From positions 1-64,000 of the forward strand of contig DASUHD010000175.1 of NCBI GenBank assembly GCA_036273675.1: a stretch of DNA of 64,000 bases, read 5' to 3'. The position numbers were made by a program, and so were the translations under genes. Shown here in pieces: positions 17,517-27,100 of this stretch. Origin of the DNA: DAHUXT01 sp036273675 (GTDB lineage Bacteria; Chloroflexota; Ktedonobacteria; Ktedonobacterales; JADMIN01). Positions within the stretch are counted from its first letter, which is position 1; every line of letters starts with the position of its first letter. The notes below the pieces were generated by a model. That model ran no database searches. It saw nothing but the letters and a program-made list of their open reading frames with translations, and was not told where the DNA came from.

Positions 17517-17846
17517 ATGAAGATGAGTGATATCCCCTTTGGCACGACGGACTGGGATGCCATCGAGCCGACCACCCACTCAGGCGAGACAGGAGAGGCG
17601 ATCTGGCGCACCATGCTCTTCGGCGAGATACGAGTCCGCATGGTCGAGTACACACCGGGGTATCTCGCCAACCACTGGTGTCAAAAAGGACACATCCTGC
17701 TCGTGCTAGCGGGCGAACTGAAGACCGAGCTTGTCGATGGCCGGACCTTCCTGCTTCGGCCCGGCATGAGCTATCAGGTCGCCGACCAGGCCGAGGCGCA
17801 TCGCTCCTCGACCAGCACTGGCGTCAAACTCTTCATCGTGGATTAG
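17517..17846 (+). CDS. DHCW-motif cupin fold protein
   Basis: A 109-residue single-domain cupin. The family motif appears as NHWCQKGHILLVLAGEL near residues 51-67 (His, Trp and Cys conserved, with Asn for the leading Asp), followed by the second cupin strand pair LLRPGMSYQVADQAEAHRSS. Cupins bind metals or small ligands; this subgroup has no assigned reaction. AAAGGA lies before the ATG; a second ATG two codons later is also possible. It begins 40 bp after the MoxR gene and is probably cotranscribed with it. It converges on uvrC, with only 6 bp between stop codons and no visible terminator. Confidence 0.82.
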   Translation: MKMSDIPFGTTDWDAIEPTTHSGETGEAIWRTMLFGEIRVRMVEYTPGYLANHWCQKGHILLVLAGELKTELVDGRTFLLRPGMSYQVADQAEAHRSSTSTGVKLFIVD

Positions 17847-17852
17847 CACATA

Positions 17853-19928
17853 TCATCCTTCATCCGACGCGAGGGCACGGCCGTTGCCGATGTGCTCCAG
17901 CACACGTTCGGCGGCGTCGCGGGTCATGCCGTCCACTGAGAGCAGATCGTCGAGGGAGGCGGCGGCGATGGCGCGCGCCGAGCCAAAGCGCTTGATGAGC
18001 GCCTTCTTGCGCTTCGGACCGATGCCGGGAATATCATCCAGCACTGACTTGAACGTGCGTTTTGAGCGCACCTGGCGATGGTAGGTGATGGCAAAGCGGT
18101 GGGCCTCGTCGCGGACGCGCTGGAGCAGATACAGACCCTGCGAGCCACGCGGCAGCACCAGCGGCTCCGGCTGGCCGACGAGATAGATCTCCTCGTAGGT
18201 GCCAATCGCGCCGTGGTTCTCCTTGGCGATGCCTATCACCGGCACGCCAACCGGCAGCTCCGCGATCACCGCCATCGCCGCGTTCAACTGTGGCTTGCCG
18301 CCGTCCACAATCACCAGGTCGGGAAGCTGGCTCCACGGGTCGCCAGCCATATCGGCGCTGGTTCCTGCCTCGTCGGGCAATGTCTCCTGCCCCGCCTCGA
18401 CCTCTTCAATGGTGTCGGCGCTTTCGGCTACCTCGTCGCTCGCTTCAACCTCAGTTACCTCGTCAGCCGCCTCGCTGGTTGGCGCGTCGGTGGTGAAGAG
18501 ACGCTTGAAGCGGCGTCGCAGCACCTCTTGCAGGCTGGCGACATCGTTCGAGCCGTCAACGGTCTTGATACGGAAGCGGCGATAGTCGCTGGGCTTGGGC
18601 CGTCCATCCTCCAGCACGACCATCGAGCCCACCGACGAGGTGCCAGAAATATTCGAGATGTCGTAGCATTCGATGCGGTGCGGCATCGTCGGCAGGTTCA
18701 GCGCCTCGCGCAGTTCATCGAGCGCCAGCGCCGTCTTCTGCGAGTCCGAGAGCCACTTGATGCGCTGCTGCTCCAGCACCTCGCGCGCGTTCTGCGCCAC
18801 CATCTCCACCAGCCGCAGCTTCTCGCCGCGCTGTGGCACAATCAGCGTCACCGCGCCGCCACGCTTCTGCCGCAGCCACTGGCGCAGCGCCTCGGCGTCA
18901 TCTGGCTCGGCGGCCAGCACCAACTCGCCAGGAATATGCGGCGCGGTATCGTAGAACTGCTGCAAGAACGAGGACATGATCTCGCTCGCGGAGGTCTCGC
19001 GCGTACCCTGCAGGATGAAGTATTCGCGCCCAACCAGCTTGCCGCCGCGGAAGAAGAAGACCTGCGCGCAGGTCTCGTCGTCGCCGTCGGCAAGCGCCAC
19101 CACATCCTGGTCGCCGGGGCCGGTCGTGTGGATGATCTTCTGTTTCTCCAACACCTGCTCCACCGCCTGCATGCGGTCGCGCAGGGACGCCGCTCGCTCG
19201 AACTCCAGGTTTTCCGCCGCCTCCTCCATCTGGCGCTTCAGGTCCGCCAGCACAGCCTCATGCTTGCCTTCGAGGAAGAGCAGCACCTGCTCGATGACCG
19301 CGTCGTACTGCTCGCGCGAGACGTTGCCGACGCACGGCGCGCCGCAGCGGTGGATGAAATACTGCGTGCAGGGGCGCGGCAGGTACTTCAGCTTCCAGTC
19401 GGGCGGCGGATTCTCCTCGCGGCCACGCGGCGGCGCCCACGGCGCGCCATCGTAGCGGCAGGTGCGGAATGGGAAGATCTTGTTCATCAGGTCGAGGGTG
19501 GCATCTACGTTGCCGGAGTTGGTGTAGGGGCCAAAGTAGCGGTTGCCGTCGCGCCGGAAGTTGCGGACGCGATAGACGCGCGGGAAGTCTTCGGTCAGCG
19601 CAACCTTGATGTATGGATAGTTCTTGTCGTCACGCAGGCGCACGTTATACCTGGGCTGATAGCGCTTGATGTACTCGTTTTCGAGAATGAGCGCCTCGAC
19701 CTCGCTGCCCACGACAATATATTCGATATCGGCAATCTTGGCGACGAGCGCGCGATTCTTCGGGCTTAGATCGGCGGGATCGCCAAAATACGAGCGCACC
19801 CGCGAGTAGAGCGAGGTCGCCTTGCCCACGTAGAGCACTGTACCCTCGGCATCTTTGTGCAGATAGATGCCAGGCTTGTGTGGCAGCGAGTTGAGGACCG
19901 CCTGGAGCGTCTCGGAGAGTTCGGCCAT
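17853..19928 (-). CDS. uvrC: excinuclease ABC subunit C
   Basis: Nucleotide excision repair nuclease that makes both incisions around a lesion handed over by UvrA/UvrB. The N-terminal GIY-YIG domain reads KPGIYLHKDAEGTVLYVGKA; the UVR domain is DLKRQMEEAAENLEFERAA; the RNase H-like 3' nuclease domain has IECYDISNISGTSSVGSMVV and LPDLVIVDGGKPQLNAA; the C-terminus is a tandem helix-hairpin-helix (IPGIGPKRKKALIKRFGS). At 691 residues it is longer than the usual 600 or so because of an acidic insert at about residues 477-533. The ATG at 19928 (MAELSETLQ) is preferred over 19967 because it follows AGGA and fits the usual short N-terminus. Confidence 0.95.
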   Translation of the reverse strand: MAELSETLQAVLNSLPHKPGIYLHKDAEGTVLYVGKATSLYSRVRSYFGDPADLSPKNRALVAKIADIEYIVVGSEVEALILENEYIKRYQPRYNVRLRDDKNYPYIKVALTEDFPRVYRVRNFRRDGNRYFGPYTNSGNVDATLDLMNKIFPFRTCRYDGAPWAPPRGREENPPPDWKLKYLPRPCTQYFIHRCGAPCVGNVSREQYDAVIEQVLLFLEGKHEAVLADLKRQMEEAAENLEFERAASLRDRMQAVEQVLEKQKIIHTTGPGDQDVVALADGDDETCAQVFFFRGGKLVGREYFILQGTRETSASEIMSSFLQQFYDTAPHIPGELVLAAEPDDAEALRQWLRQKRGGAVTLIVPQRGEKLRLVEMVAQNAREVLEQQRIKWLSDSQKTALALDELREALNLPTMPHRIECYDISNISGTSSVGSMVVLEDGRPKPSDYRRFRIKTVDGSNDVASLQEVLRRRFKRLFTTDAPTSEAADEVTEVEASDEVAESADTIEEVEAGQETLPDEAGTSADMAGDPWSQLPDLVIVDGGKPQLNAAMAVIAELPVGVPVIGIAKENHGAIGTYEEIYLVGQPEPLVLPRGSQGLYLLQRVRDEAHRFAITYHRQVRSKRTFKSVLDDIPGIGPKRKKALIKRFGSARAIAAASLDDLLSVDGMTRDAAERVLEHIGNGRALASDEG

Positions 19929-19980
19929 CCTTAAACCATCCTGATACATGAAGTATTTGGCGCGCAAGTGGGTTAAATTG

Positions 19981-20009
19981 TTGACCCCTCACCCGTACCA
20001 GAGTATTAT
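19981..20009 (+). promoter_or_regulatory. sigma-70-type promoter of the cyclophilin gene
   Basis: TTGACC (19981-19986), a 17-bp spacer, and TATTAT (20004-20009). Both boxes match five of six consensus bases. A transcript would start near 20016, giving a leader of about 130 nt before the ATG at 20147. Confidence 0.6.
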
Positions 20010-20010
20010 A
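20005..20010 (-). promoter_or_regulatory. -10 box for uvrC on the opposite strand
   Basis: Read on the minus strand the same site is TATAAT, about 77 bp upstream of the uvrC ATG at 19928. No strong -35 is visible at 16-18 bp. It overlaps the -10 of the divergent cyclophilin promoter, so the two would compete for polymerase. Confidence 0.4.
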
Positions 20011-20146
20011 AACTACAGCCCAGTTGGGCATCAGCAAATAGGCGACGCGCGGGAGACCCCCAAGCTCTGCGCGCAGGCGGCTGGCGAATGATCATACGCC
20101 CGGACTCTCGGGCGAAGGAAGCGCCCGTAGAGGGAGTACGTATTTT

Positions 20147-21055
20147 ATGCCGAAGACAGCGAGCAAGCGCGATCAGGCGCGCAAGATGGCACGGGTCGCC
20201 CGCGCGCATGCGGTTGCGCCGGAGCGGCCTGTCGTCCGTCAAAAACCGTCTGCGAAGCGTGGGCGCTCGAAGCCGCGTGGATTTGCGGCGTTTGTGAGCA
20301 ATTATCCCTGGGCCACCACGATCTTCAGTCTGGTGGTCGTGGCGGTGGTTGTGCTGATCCTGCGCCAGGGGCAGGTTGGCCCATTTGCCCCGAAGCCCAA
20401 GGCGACGGCGACCCCCGCGGTCCAGGCGACCTGTGACCTCAAGACGCACAAGTGCAATAAAGCGCCGATCATGACGATTGACAAGAACGCCACCTACATC
20501 GCCACGATCAAGACGGCGAAGGGTGACATCGTTCTCCAGCTCGATCCCAAGACGGCGCCTATCGCCGTCAATAACTTCGTCTTCCTGGCGCAGTCGAAGT
20601 GGTATGACGGCACGTATTTCTGGCGCGTGGAGACGCCCGGCAAGCCCAGCCCAATCGACCCCAGTGGCGCGCCGTCGCAGCTGTCGCTGATCCAGGGCGG
20701 CTCGGTCGCCAACAATGGCCAGGATGGCGCTGACATCCCTGGCTATACCATTCAAGACCAAAACCCGATACCCGCGGACTATACGCCTGGCACTATAGCA
20801 ATGGCTGAAGCGTCGAATCCCAACAGCGCCAGCACTCAGTTCTTCATCAACATCGGCGATGAGACGCAGTACTTCGCCAAGAGCTATGTGACCTTCGGCA
20901 AGGTCACATCGGGGATGGATGTGGTGAAGAAGATCGCGCCCCAGGACAAGATCGAGACGATCACGATCACCGTGCAGACGCCGACGACCGCCACGCCGGG
21001 CAATGGCACGCCGAGCTCGACGGCGCCAGCCGCCACCGCCACGGCAAAGCCGTAA
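20147..21055 (+). CDS. membrane-anchored cyclophilin-type peptidyl-prolyl isomerase
   Basis: Catalyses cis-trans isomerisation of X-Pro bonds, probably on the outer face of the membrane. The 302 residues comprise a very basic N-terminus (SKRDQARKMARVARAH), one transmembrane helix at about residues 52-70 (WATTIFSLVVVAVVVLIL), a linker with two cysteines (ATCDLKTHKCNK), and a cyclophilin domain from about 118 to 270: GDIVLQLDPKTAPIAVNNFV, then FFINIGDETQYFAKSYVTFGKV. The catalytic region SASTQFFINIG is conserved. A Thr/Pro/Ala-rich tail ends the protein. It has its own promoter at 19981 and a strong terminator downstream. Confidence 0.92.
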   Translation: MPKTASKRDQARKMARVARAHAVAPERPVVRQKPSAKRGRSKPRGFAAFVSNYPWATTIFSLVVVAVVVLILRQGQVGPFAPKPKATATPAVQATCDLKTHKCNKAPIMTIDKNATYIATIKTAKGDIVLQLDPKTAPIAVNNFVFLAQSKWYDGTYFWRVETPGKPSPIDPSGAPSQLSLIQGGSVANNGQDGADIPGYTIQDQNPIPADYTPGTIAMAEASNPNSASTQFFINIGDETQYFAKSYVTFGKVTSGMDVVKKIAPQDKIETITITVQTPTTATPGNGTPSSTAPAATATAKP

Positions 21056-21078
21056 CTGAGATCTCCGTAGGCAACAGA

Positions 21079-21116
21079 ATACCCCCTCCCTACATCAGGG
21101 GAGGGGGTATTTCATT
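21079..21116. terminator. bidirectional rho-independent terminator
   Basis: ATACCCCCTCCC (21079-21090) pairs perfectly with GGGAGGGGGTAT (21099-21110), loop of 8 nt, followed by TTCATTT on the plus strand and by TATTCT on the minus side. It serves the convergent cyclophilin and argS genes; the argS stop codon is at 21117-21119. Confidence 0.85.
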
Positions 21117-23024
21117 TCACGCCGTTGGTGTTTCGCGCTCCATCCGCTCTGGCGCGCTCATGCCGATGAGCGTGAGCGCCCGCGCCAGCGCCGCCTGACC
21201 TGCGCGCAGCAGCCGCAGCCGCGCCATCCGCACCTCGGTCGAGATCTCTGTACCCTGCTTGAGAATTGGGCAGTGGTCATAATACAGATGGAAAGCGTCG
21301 GCGAGGTCCATCGCGTAGCGTGTCAGATGATGCGGCTCCATCGTGGTCGCGACCCGTTCGACGATCTCCTCCATGCGCAAAATCTGCCGGATCAGCGCCA
21401 GCTCATGGGTCAGCTGGTCCGGCGGGTCCGCCGCCAGCGCCGCGACGTTGGCGTCGCCGTACTGCTCCTCGGTGATGCTCTGGTCCGCCGCCTTGCGCAG
21501 CACCCCCGCCGCCCGCGCGTGGGCATATTGCACCGAGAGGCCGGGGTTCTCGTCGGTCTGCTTGCGCGCGAGATTGAGGTCGAACTCCAGCGGCGTGTCG
21601 TTCGAGCGCATCAGGTAGAAGAAGCGCGTCACATCGGGTCCGATGTCCTCATACAGTTCGTCCAGCGTGACCGCGTTGCCGAGCCGCTTGCCCATCTTGA
21701 CGCCCTTGCCATCCACCTTCAGCGTGACCTGCTGGTTGATCACAACCCGCGCGCTCTCGGCGGGATGGCCCAGGGACTGTGCGATGCTCTTGAGCCGTGC
21801 GATATAGCCATGGTGATCGGCGCCGAGCACAAAGATCAACTGGTCGAAGCCGCGCTTGAATTTGTTGCGCATATAGGCGACATCCGAGGCGAAGTAGGTC
21901 GGCAAACCGTTCGAGCGCAGCACCACCCGGTCCAGGTCGTCGCCAAAGTCGGTCGTGCGGACCCAGAGCGCGCCATCTTTTTCATACGTGTGGCCACCCG
22001 CACGCAGATCAGCGATGCCCTGCTCAAGCTCGCCGCTGGGGCCGAGCGACGCCTCGTTGAACCAGACATCGAACTCGACGCGCATCTTTTGTAGCGTCTG
22101 CTTGATGTCCTCGATAATGAGATCAGACGTGGCGCGGCCAATCGCCGCCCGCCGCTTCTCCACGTCAGGCTCATCCAGCAGCGCCGCCCCACCAGCAGCG
22201 ATCATGCGCTCAGCCAGCGCCTCGTAAAATGGGGCGAAGTAGCCTTCTTTCCTTACTGGCACGTTCGCGCTCTGCTCTTCCGCTGGCTCGTCATGCGGTG
22301 TCGCATCATCGTCCGAGTCCTGCTCGTCAGCCTCCGCGTCCTCTTTGTGGCCATAGACGCGCTTCTTCTTCGCCTGCACCTCTGGCAGTGACGCATGCAC
22401 GGCCTCGGCCTCGGCTGTCTTGCCTTGCGCCAGCAGCAGATAATACTCCATCGAGCCGCCGAGCCGGTTGATCTGGCCGCCAGCGTTGTTGAAGTAATAC
22501 TCCCTGGTCACGTCGTAGCCCGCCGCGCTCAGCACGCTGGCGAGCGCGTCACCGATGAACGCGCCACGGCCGTTGCCGACGGTGACTGGGCCGGTCGGGT
22601 TGGCGCTGACGAATTCGACGTTGACACGCTGCCCCGCGCCGAGCTCGATACAGCCGAGCGTATTGCCTGCCGCCAGAATCGCCGCCGTCTGGCGCAGCAG
22701 CCAGTCATTCGCCAGCCGCACATTGATGAAGCCTGGCCCCGCGACCTCCACCGAATCGATCAGGTCATAGGCGGGTACGACCGCCGCCGTCTCGCGAACA
22801 CGCGCCGCTATCGTCTCCGCCAGGGCGCGCGGATTCGCCTTCGCGCCACTCGCACGCACCGCGGCCGCCAGCTTCATGGCGACGTTGGTCGCGTAGTCGC
22901 CAAAGACAGGATTCTGCGCTCGCTCGACCTCGAAGTGCGGTATTTCCACCGCTGGCAGTTCATCCGCCTCTTGAAGCGCGGCGACCGACCGGGTGATGAC
23001 TTCTGCCACCAGATCGCGGATCAC
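21117..23024 (-). CDS. argS: arginyl-tRNA synthetase
   Basis: Class Ia synthetase charging tRNA-Arg. It has the N-terminal Add1 domain (FGDYATNVAMKLA), the HIGH region VSANPTGPVTVGNGRGAFIGD, where the motif is TVGN rather than HVGH, the KMSKS-like KGVKMGKRLGNAVTL and a DALR anticodon-binding C-terminus (QYAHARAAGVLRK onward). At 635 residues it exceeds the usual 550-590 because of an acidic, Asp/Glu-rich insert at about residues 215-258 (KEDAEADEQDSDDDATPHDE). The start is GTG at 23024, since GAGAGGAG lies about ten bases upstream; an ATG at 23168 would add 48 residues without family support. Confidence 0.95.
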   Translation of the reverse strand: MIRDLVAEVITRSVAALQEADELPAVEIPHFEVERAQNPVFGDYATNVAMKLAAAVRASGAKANPRALAETIAARVRETAAVVPAYDLIDSVEVAGPGFINVRLANDWLLRQTAAILAAGNTLGCIELGAGQRVNVEFVSANPTGPVTVGNGRGAFIGDALASVLSAAGYDVTREYYFNNAGGQINRLGGSMEYYLLLAQGKTAEAEAVHASLPEVQAKKKRVYGHKEDAEADEQDSDDDATPHDEPAEEQSANVPVRKEGYFAPFYEALAERMIAAGGAALLDEPDVEKRRAAIGRATSDLIIEDIKQTLQKMRVEFDVWFNEASLGPSGELEQGIADLRAGGHTYEKDGALWVRTTDFGDDLDRVVLRSNGLPTYFASDVAYMRNKFKRGFDQLIFVLGADHHGYIARLKSIAQSLGHPAESARVVINQQVTLKVDGKGVKMGKRLGNAVTLDELYEDIGPDVTRFFYLMRSNDTPLEFDLNLARKQTDENPGLSVQYAHARAAGVLRKAADQSITEEQYGDANVAALAADPPDQLTHELALIRQILRMEEIVERVATTMEPHHLTRYAMDLADAFHLYYDHCPILKQGTEISTEVRMARLRLLRAGQAALARALTLIGMSAPERMERETPTA

Positions 23025-23217
23025 GATAACGACTCCTCTCAACTCTACGTCGGTGAAAGATGAAAACGAATATTCTGGGCGTGCTGAAAACAGCGCTGAG
23101 GGCGAGCCGGAAGATTGCTCCCTGAGCAGATCCTCGAGCATCGCCCTCGTCGTTGGCTGCGTTGCCATTGGAGCGGCGCACGGCTATGAGATGCCTGGCG
23201 CCTCACCACTACCTCTA

Positions 23218-23874
23218 TTATCTCACTTTGCTCCGTCTCTTGGCATCCACAAGATAGCTGATCACCTGTTCGAGCGTGGCAATCTCGTCGAACGAGCTAT
23301 CCGTCGCCACGACGACCTCGGTATCCGTGCGCGTATCCATGAACGCCAGCACGGGAGCGCGCTTGGGTTCGCGCGGCGAGTAAAAGTTGCCCGCGACACG
23401 CGAGAGACGCTTCCACGGCGACATATTCGAGAAATCGGCCTCGCGCATGGCATCGTAGGGCGCATTCACCTTCACGCCCCGCATGGTCACATATGCGATA
23501 TCTTCTATCGGCACATGCGTCTGCTTGTCACGCGGCCCGACGCGCAAATAATCGTCTGGCGTGACCACGAGCAGATACTCGTTGGCGTGTATCAGCCGCC
23601 ACGCATCGTAGACGGCAATCCCCAGCGAGCCAAAGGCTACCGCCCCAACGAGCGCCAGCAGCAACGTCGCAAAAATTGACAGCCCGACGCCGTGGGTGAA
23701 GTCGTAGGGAATCGTCACTATCATGATTGGCACGAGGAGGATCAGGCCCACCAGGGCGCAGGCAGACCATCCCAGCGCCGACCGGCGCACCCGCTCAATG
23801 CGCAGCGGCCAGACATTCCAGGTATCCGGTACATTGTTGGAACGCGCTGTCTCCAGTATTGCCTGGGCATCCAT
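23218..23874 (-). CDS. membrane protein with two helices and a soluble C-terminal domain
   Basis: The start at 23874 (MDAQAILETARSNN) is supported by GGGAGG eight bases upstream, giving 218 residues. Two transmembrane helices, about 34-57 (ALGWSACALVGLILLVPIMI) and 66-88 (GLSIFATLLLALVGAVAFG), are followed by a soluble beta-rich part: EYLLVVTPDDYLRVGPRD, IEDIAYVTMRGVKV, then TDTEVVVATDSSFDEIATLEQVISYL. This layout resembles bacterial PH-like membrane proteins, in which the soluble domain follows two helices; the match is structural, not a firm family call. It precedes argS on the same strand by about 190 bp. Function unknown. Confidence 0.68.
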   Translation of the reverse strand: MDAQAILETARSNNVPDTWNVWPLRIERVRRSALGWSACALVGLILLVPIMIVTIPYDFTHGVGLSIFATLLLALVGAVAFGSLGIAVYDAWRLIHANEYLLVVTPDDYLRVGPRDKQTHVPIEDIAYVTMRGVKVNAPYDAMREADFSNMSPWKRLSRVAGNFYSPREPKRAPVLAFMDTRTDTEVVVATDSSFDEIATLEQVISYLVDAKRRSKVR

Positions 23875-24116
23875 AATCGCCTCCCGATGATTCGCGCCTG
23901 GTAGCATCCCTGGGCATGCTCGCGTATGCCAGAACATCCCGGAAACGCCACCACGTACTGCGGAATTATAGCACAAGAGGCGGCAATGAGCCGCATCTTT
24001 TCGGCACTGAGCGGGCGTGCCTGTATGGTACAATGGAGGGTGCTGAAACACGGTTCAGCGCCGCTCAACTACCCATTTGACGCGAATTCGGTGGCAAGTT
24101 TTACCCAGAGGTTGGC

Positions 24117-27100
24117 GTGGCAGAAGAGGCAACGCGCATCGAGCGGGCAGCGGCAGCGCTTCTCCGCTGGTTAGAGCAGCAGAATGGCCCATGGCAGGAC
24201 GACCGCGTCCCGGTGGATGCGCTGGTCGCGGCTATCGGGCTGGACGTGGCGCGCTTCTCCCCAGCGCTGCACCCGGGCACGTTGGGCTATCTGGAACCCG
24301 GCGAGGAGCTTATCTTCCTGCGGGCTGGCCTAGCGGAGCCGGTGCGGCGCTTCACGCTGGCGCATGAGCTTGGCCACGCCGTGCTCCACCGGACCGATGG
24401 CCCGGCGGCGCGCACCGCGGGAACGTGGCTAACCCAAGCAGCAGAAGAAACTGACGATGAGTCGTACGAGTCGATCTGTGGCGACGAGGATTTGGTCGCT
24501 GCGCTCGAAACCACTGGTACGAAGAGCGAGATGCTTGCCGCAGGTCAGGCCTATAGCGCGCGCGCTCAGCGTGAGGGCGAGGCAAATGCGTTCGCGGCGG
24601 CGCTGCTCCTCCCGGCGGACCGACTGCGCCAGGCTATTGCGTCGCTGCGCGCCAGTGACAGCAAGCGTAACATCGCGCGGCATCTGGCAACGCGTTTCGG
24701 CGTCAGCGAGGATGGCCTTCTGCGCCGTCTCAGCGCTCTGCTCACGCTGCCTGCGTCTTCACCGACATCATCCTCAACATCTATGGATGCGGGCCAGCCA
24801 CTCCCACACGCAGCTCCAACGCCCGCGCTCGACGATGAACAGCGCGCAGCGGCGGCAGCGGAGACGCCAGCGCTCATCATCGCAGGGCCAGGGTCCGGCA
24901 AAACAACCACCCTCGTGGCGCGCGTGGCATATCTGGTGCGCGAGGGCGGCGTTGTCCCAGAGCGCGTGCTGGCGCTCACCTTCTCGCGCAAGGCCGCCCG
25001 CGAAATGGCCGACCGGCTCGGCACGCTGCTCGGCGACACGACCGGAGATGACGCTGATACGTCGGATGAGCACGGGCCATTGGCGCAGCCGCCCGGTCCG
25101 ACGGTCAGTACTATCCACGCCTTCTGCGGCGATATGCTACGCCGTTACGCGCCCCTGGTCGGCCTGCGTCCGGACTTCCGCGTGATTGGCGAGGCCGAGG
25201 GCTATTTTCTGCTGCGCCGCGTCGCCAGCGGTCTGCATCTGCAACACTATATGCCGCTCACCGCGCCAGCGCTCTATTTTCCCGATCTGCTTCGGGCGAT
25301 CTCACGGGCGAAGGATAGCCTGATCGAGCCTGAAGACTACGCCGCCACCGTGCAGACGATGCTGAATGAGGCAAAGACACCTGATGACCGCATTGCCGCT
25401 GAGCGCGCTCAGGAGTTGGCCGCTGTCTACGCCGCTTACCAACAGGCGCTCGCGGCCCGTGGCGACGCCGACTTCGGCGATCTCGTCCGCCTCTGCGTCC
25501 GACTGTTCCGCGATAATCCCGATGTGCTGGCAGCGGTCCGCCAGCGTTTTGGCGCGGTGCTGGTGGATGAGTTCCAGGATATCAACCGCGCGATGGGAAT
25601 CCTGCTGCATCTGCTGACCGGCGAGGATGGCACACTGTGGGCAGTGGGTGACGCCGATCAGGCGATCTATCGCTTTCGCGGCGCCTCGCCCGCCAACCTC
25701 GCTCTCTTCACCCGTGAATACTCCGGCGCGCATGTTCACCACCTCAGCGGCAACTACCGCTCGACGCCCACGATCATCGCGGCAGCCGAAAGCATCGCCC
25801 GATCGCTTCTTCCTGGCGACAACCGCCTGTCGCTGCGTCCGCTACGGCCCGCTGGCGAGGTATCGCAACGGGTAACGCTTGCCGTCGCGCTAGACGAAGC
25901 GTCCGAGCATGCTGGGTTGGTCAAAGCGATTGCGTCTCGCCACGAAGGTGGCTATGCATGGCGCGATCAGGCAGTGCTGTGTCGCACACGGAGACAGGCG
26001 CGCGCCATAGTGGAGGCGCTGCACCAGGCGGATATCCCTACGCGCGTCGCGGCGCCATTGTTGGATCAGCCGCTCATCCGCGATGTGCTGGCCGTGCTCT
26101 CGCTGCTGACGGAATCAGCAGGCGCTGGATTGTTGCGGGCAGGCGATCTGCCCGGCCATCGGTTCAGCCGGGCGGAGGCGCGTAACGTCCTCGCCACGGC
26201 GCGTGAGGCGCACACATCCGCGCGGGCGCTGCTTATGGGCCATCTCGGCGAGGTCGCTAGGCTATCGGGTGCGGGGAAACGCGGCTTGCGAGCGCTCGGT
26301 AAGGCGCTGGTGGAACTGCGCACGGCGCCTGATGTCGCGACTGGTCTGGCGCGCTATTACTTCAGCGCTACTGGCCTCGGCTTCACGCTTATGGAAAAGG
26401 CGGCATGCGGCAACGATGAGGCGCGCATGCAATCCGGTGGGCTGAGTCACCTGATCGCGCTCGCCCGCCTCTTCGACGATTCACAGCGCGCGACCGAGGA
26501 CGAACGTGAAGGCGCCCCAGCGGCTTCAGCGGACTGGAATGGCTTTCTCGAATATGTGCGTGTGCTGCTCAGCACGCCACAGGGGCGGGCAGGCATCGAG
26601 GACGACCCAGCGGGCGAGCAACCCGACGCCGTCTGGGTGTTAACAGTCCACGCCAGCAAAGGGCTGGAATTCCCGGTGGTGTATGTGCCGGGATTGGCAA
26701 ACGGGCGCTTTCCATCGCAACGCCAGTGGGAGCGCGTCAAGCCGCCGCTGGCCGAAGACGACGAGCCAACGGACGCGACGCATGACGAAGAGGAGGCGTG
26801 CCTCTTCTATGTGGCGATTACCCGCGCGCGCGATGAATTGATCCTGAGCCGACCCGAGCGCCTCGGGCGACGAAGCGCGCGCCCTTCGCCGTTTCTCGCG
26901 CCCATCGAGCGGCGGCTTGGCAGCGACTTGCCGCGGCTGGAGTGGCCCGCCACCAGCCCGCGCGCGAGCGAGCAGGAACGCGGAGGCGACGATGGCCATA
27001 TTAGTGTGCCGGGGTCGCGCGCCAACGATGAAACACTGAGCGTCTACGCCATCGAGACATACGCGCGCTGCCCGCGCCAGTACGCCTACCGCTTTGTCGA

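Noticed and set aside
16700..17671. 323-codon minus-strand frame across the MoxR gene
   Set aside because: Antisense to a clear AAA+ ATPase; no conserved motif.
18078..19769. 563-codon open frame on the plus strand
   Set aside because: It lies wholly antisense to uvrC, is rich in His/Arg/Gln/Leu as expected from the complement of GC-rich coding DNA, and has no SD or domain.
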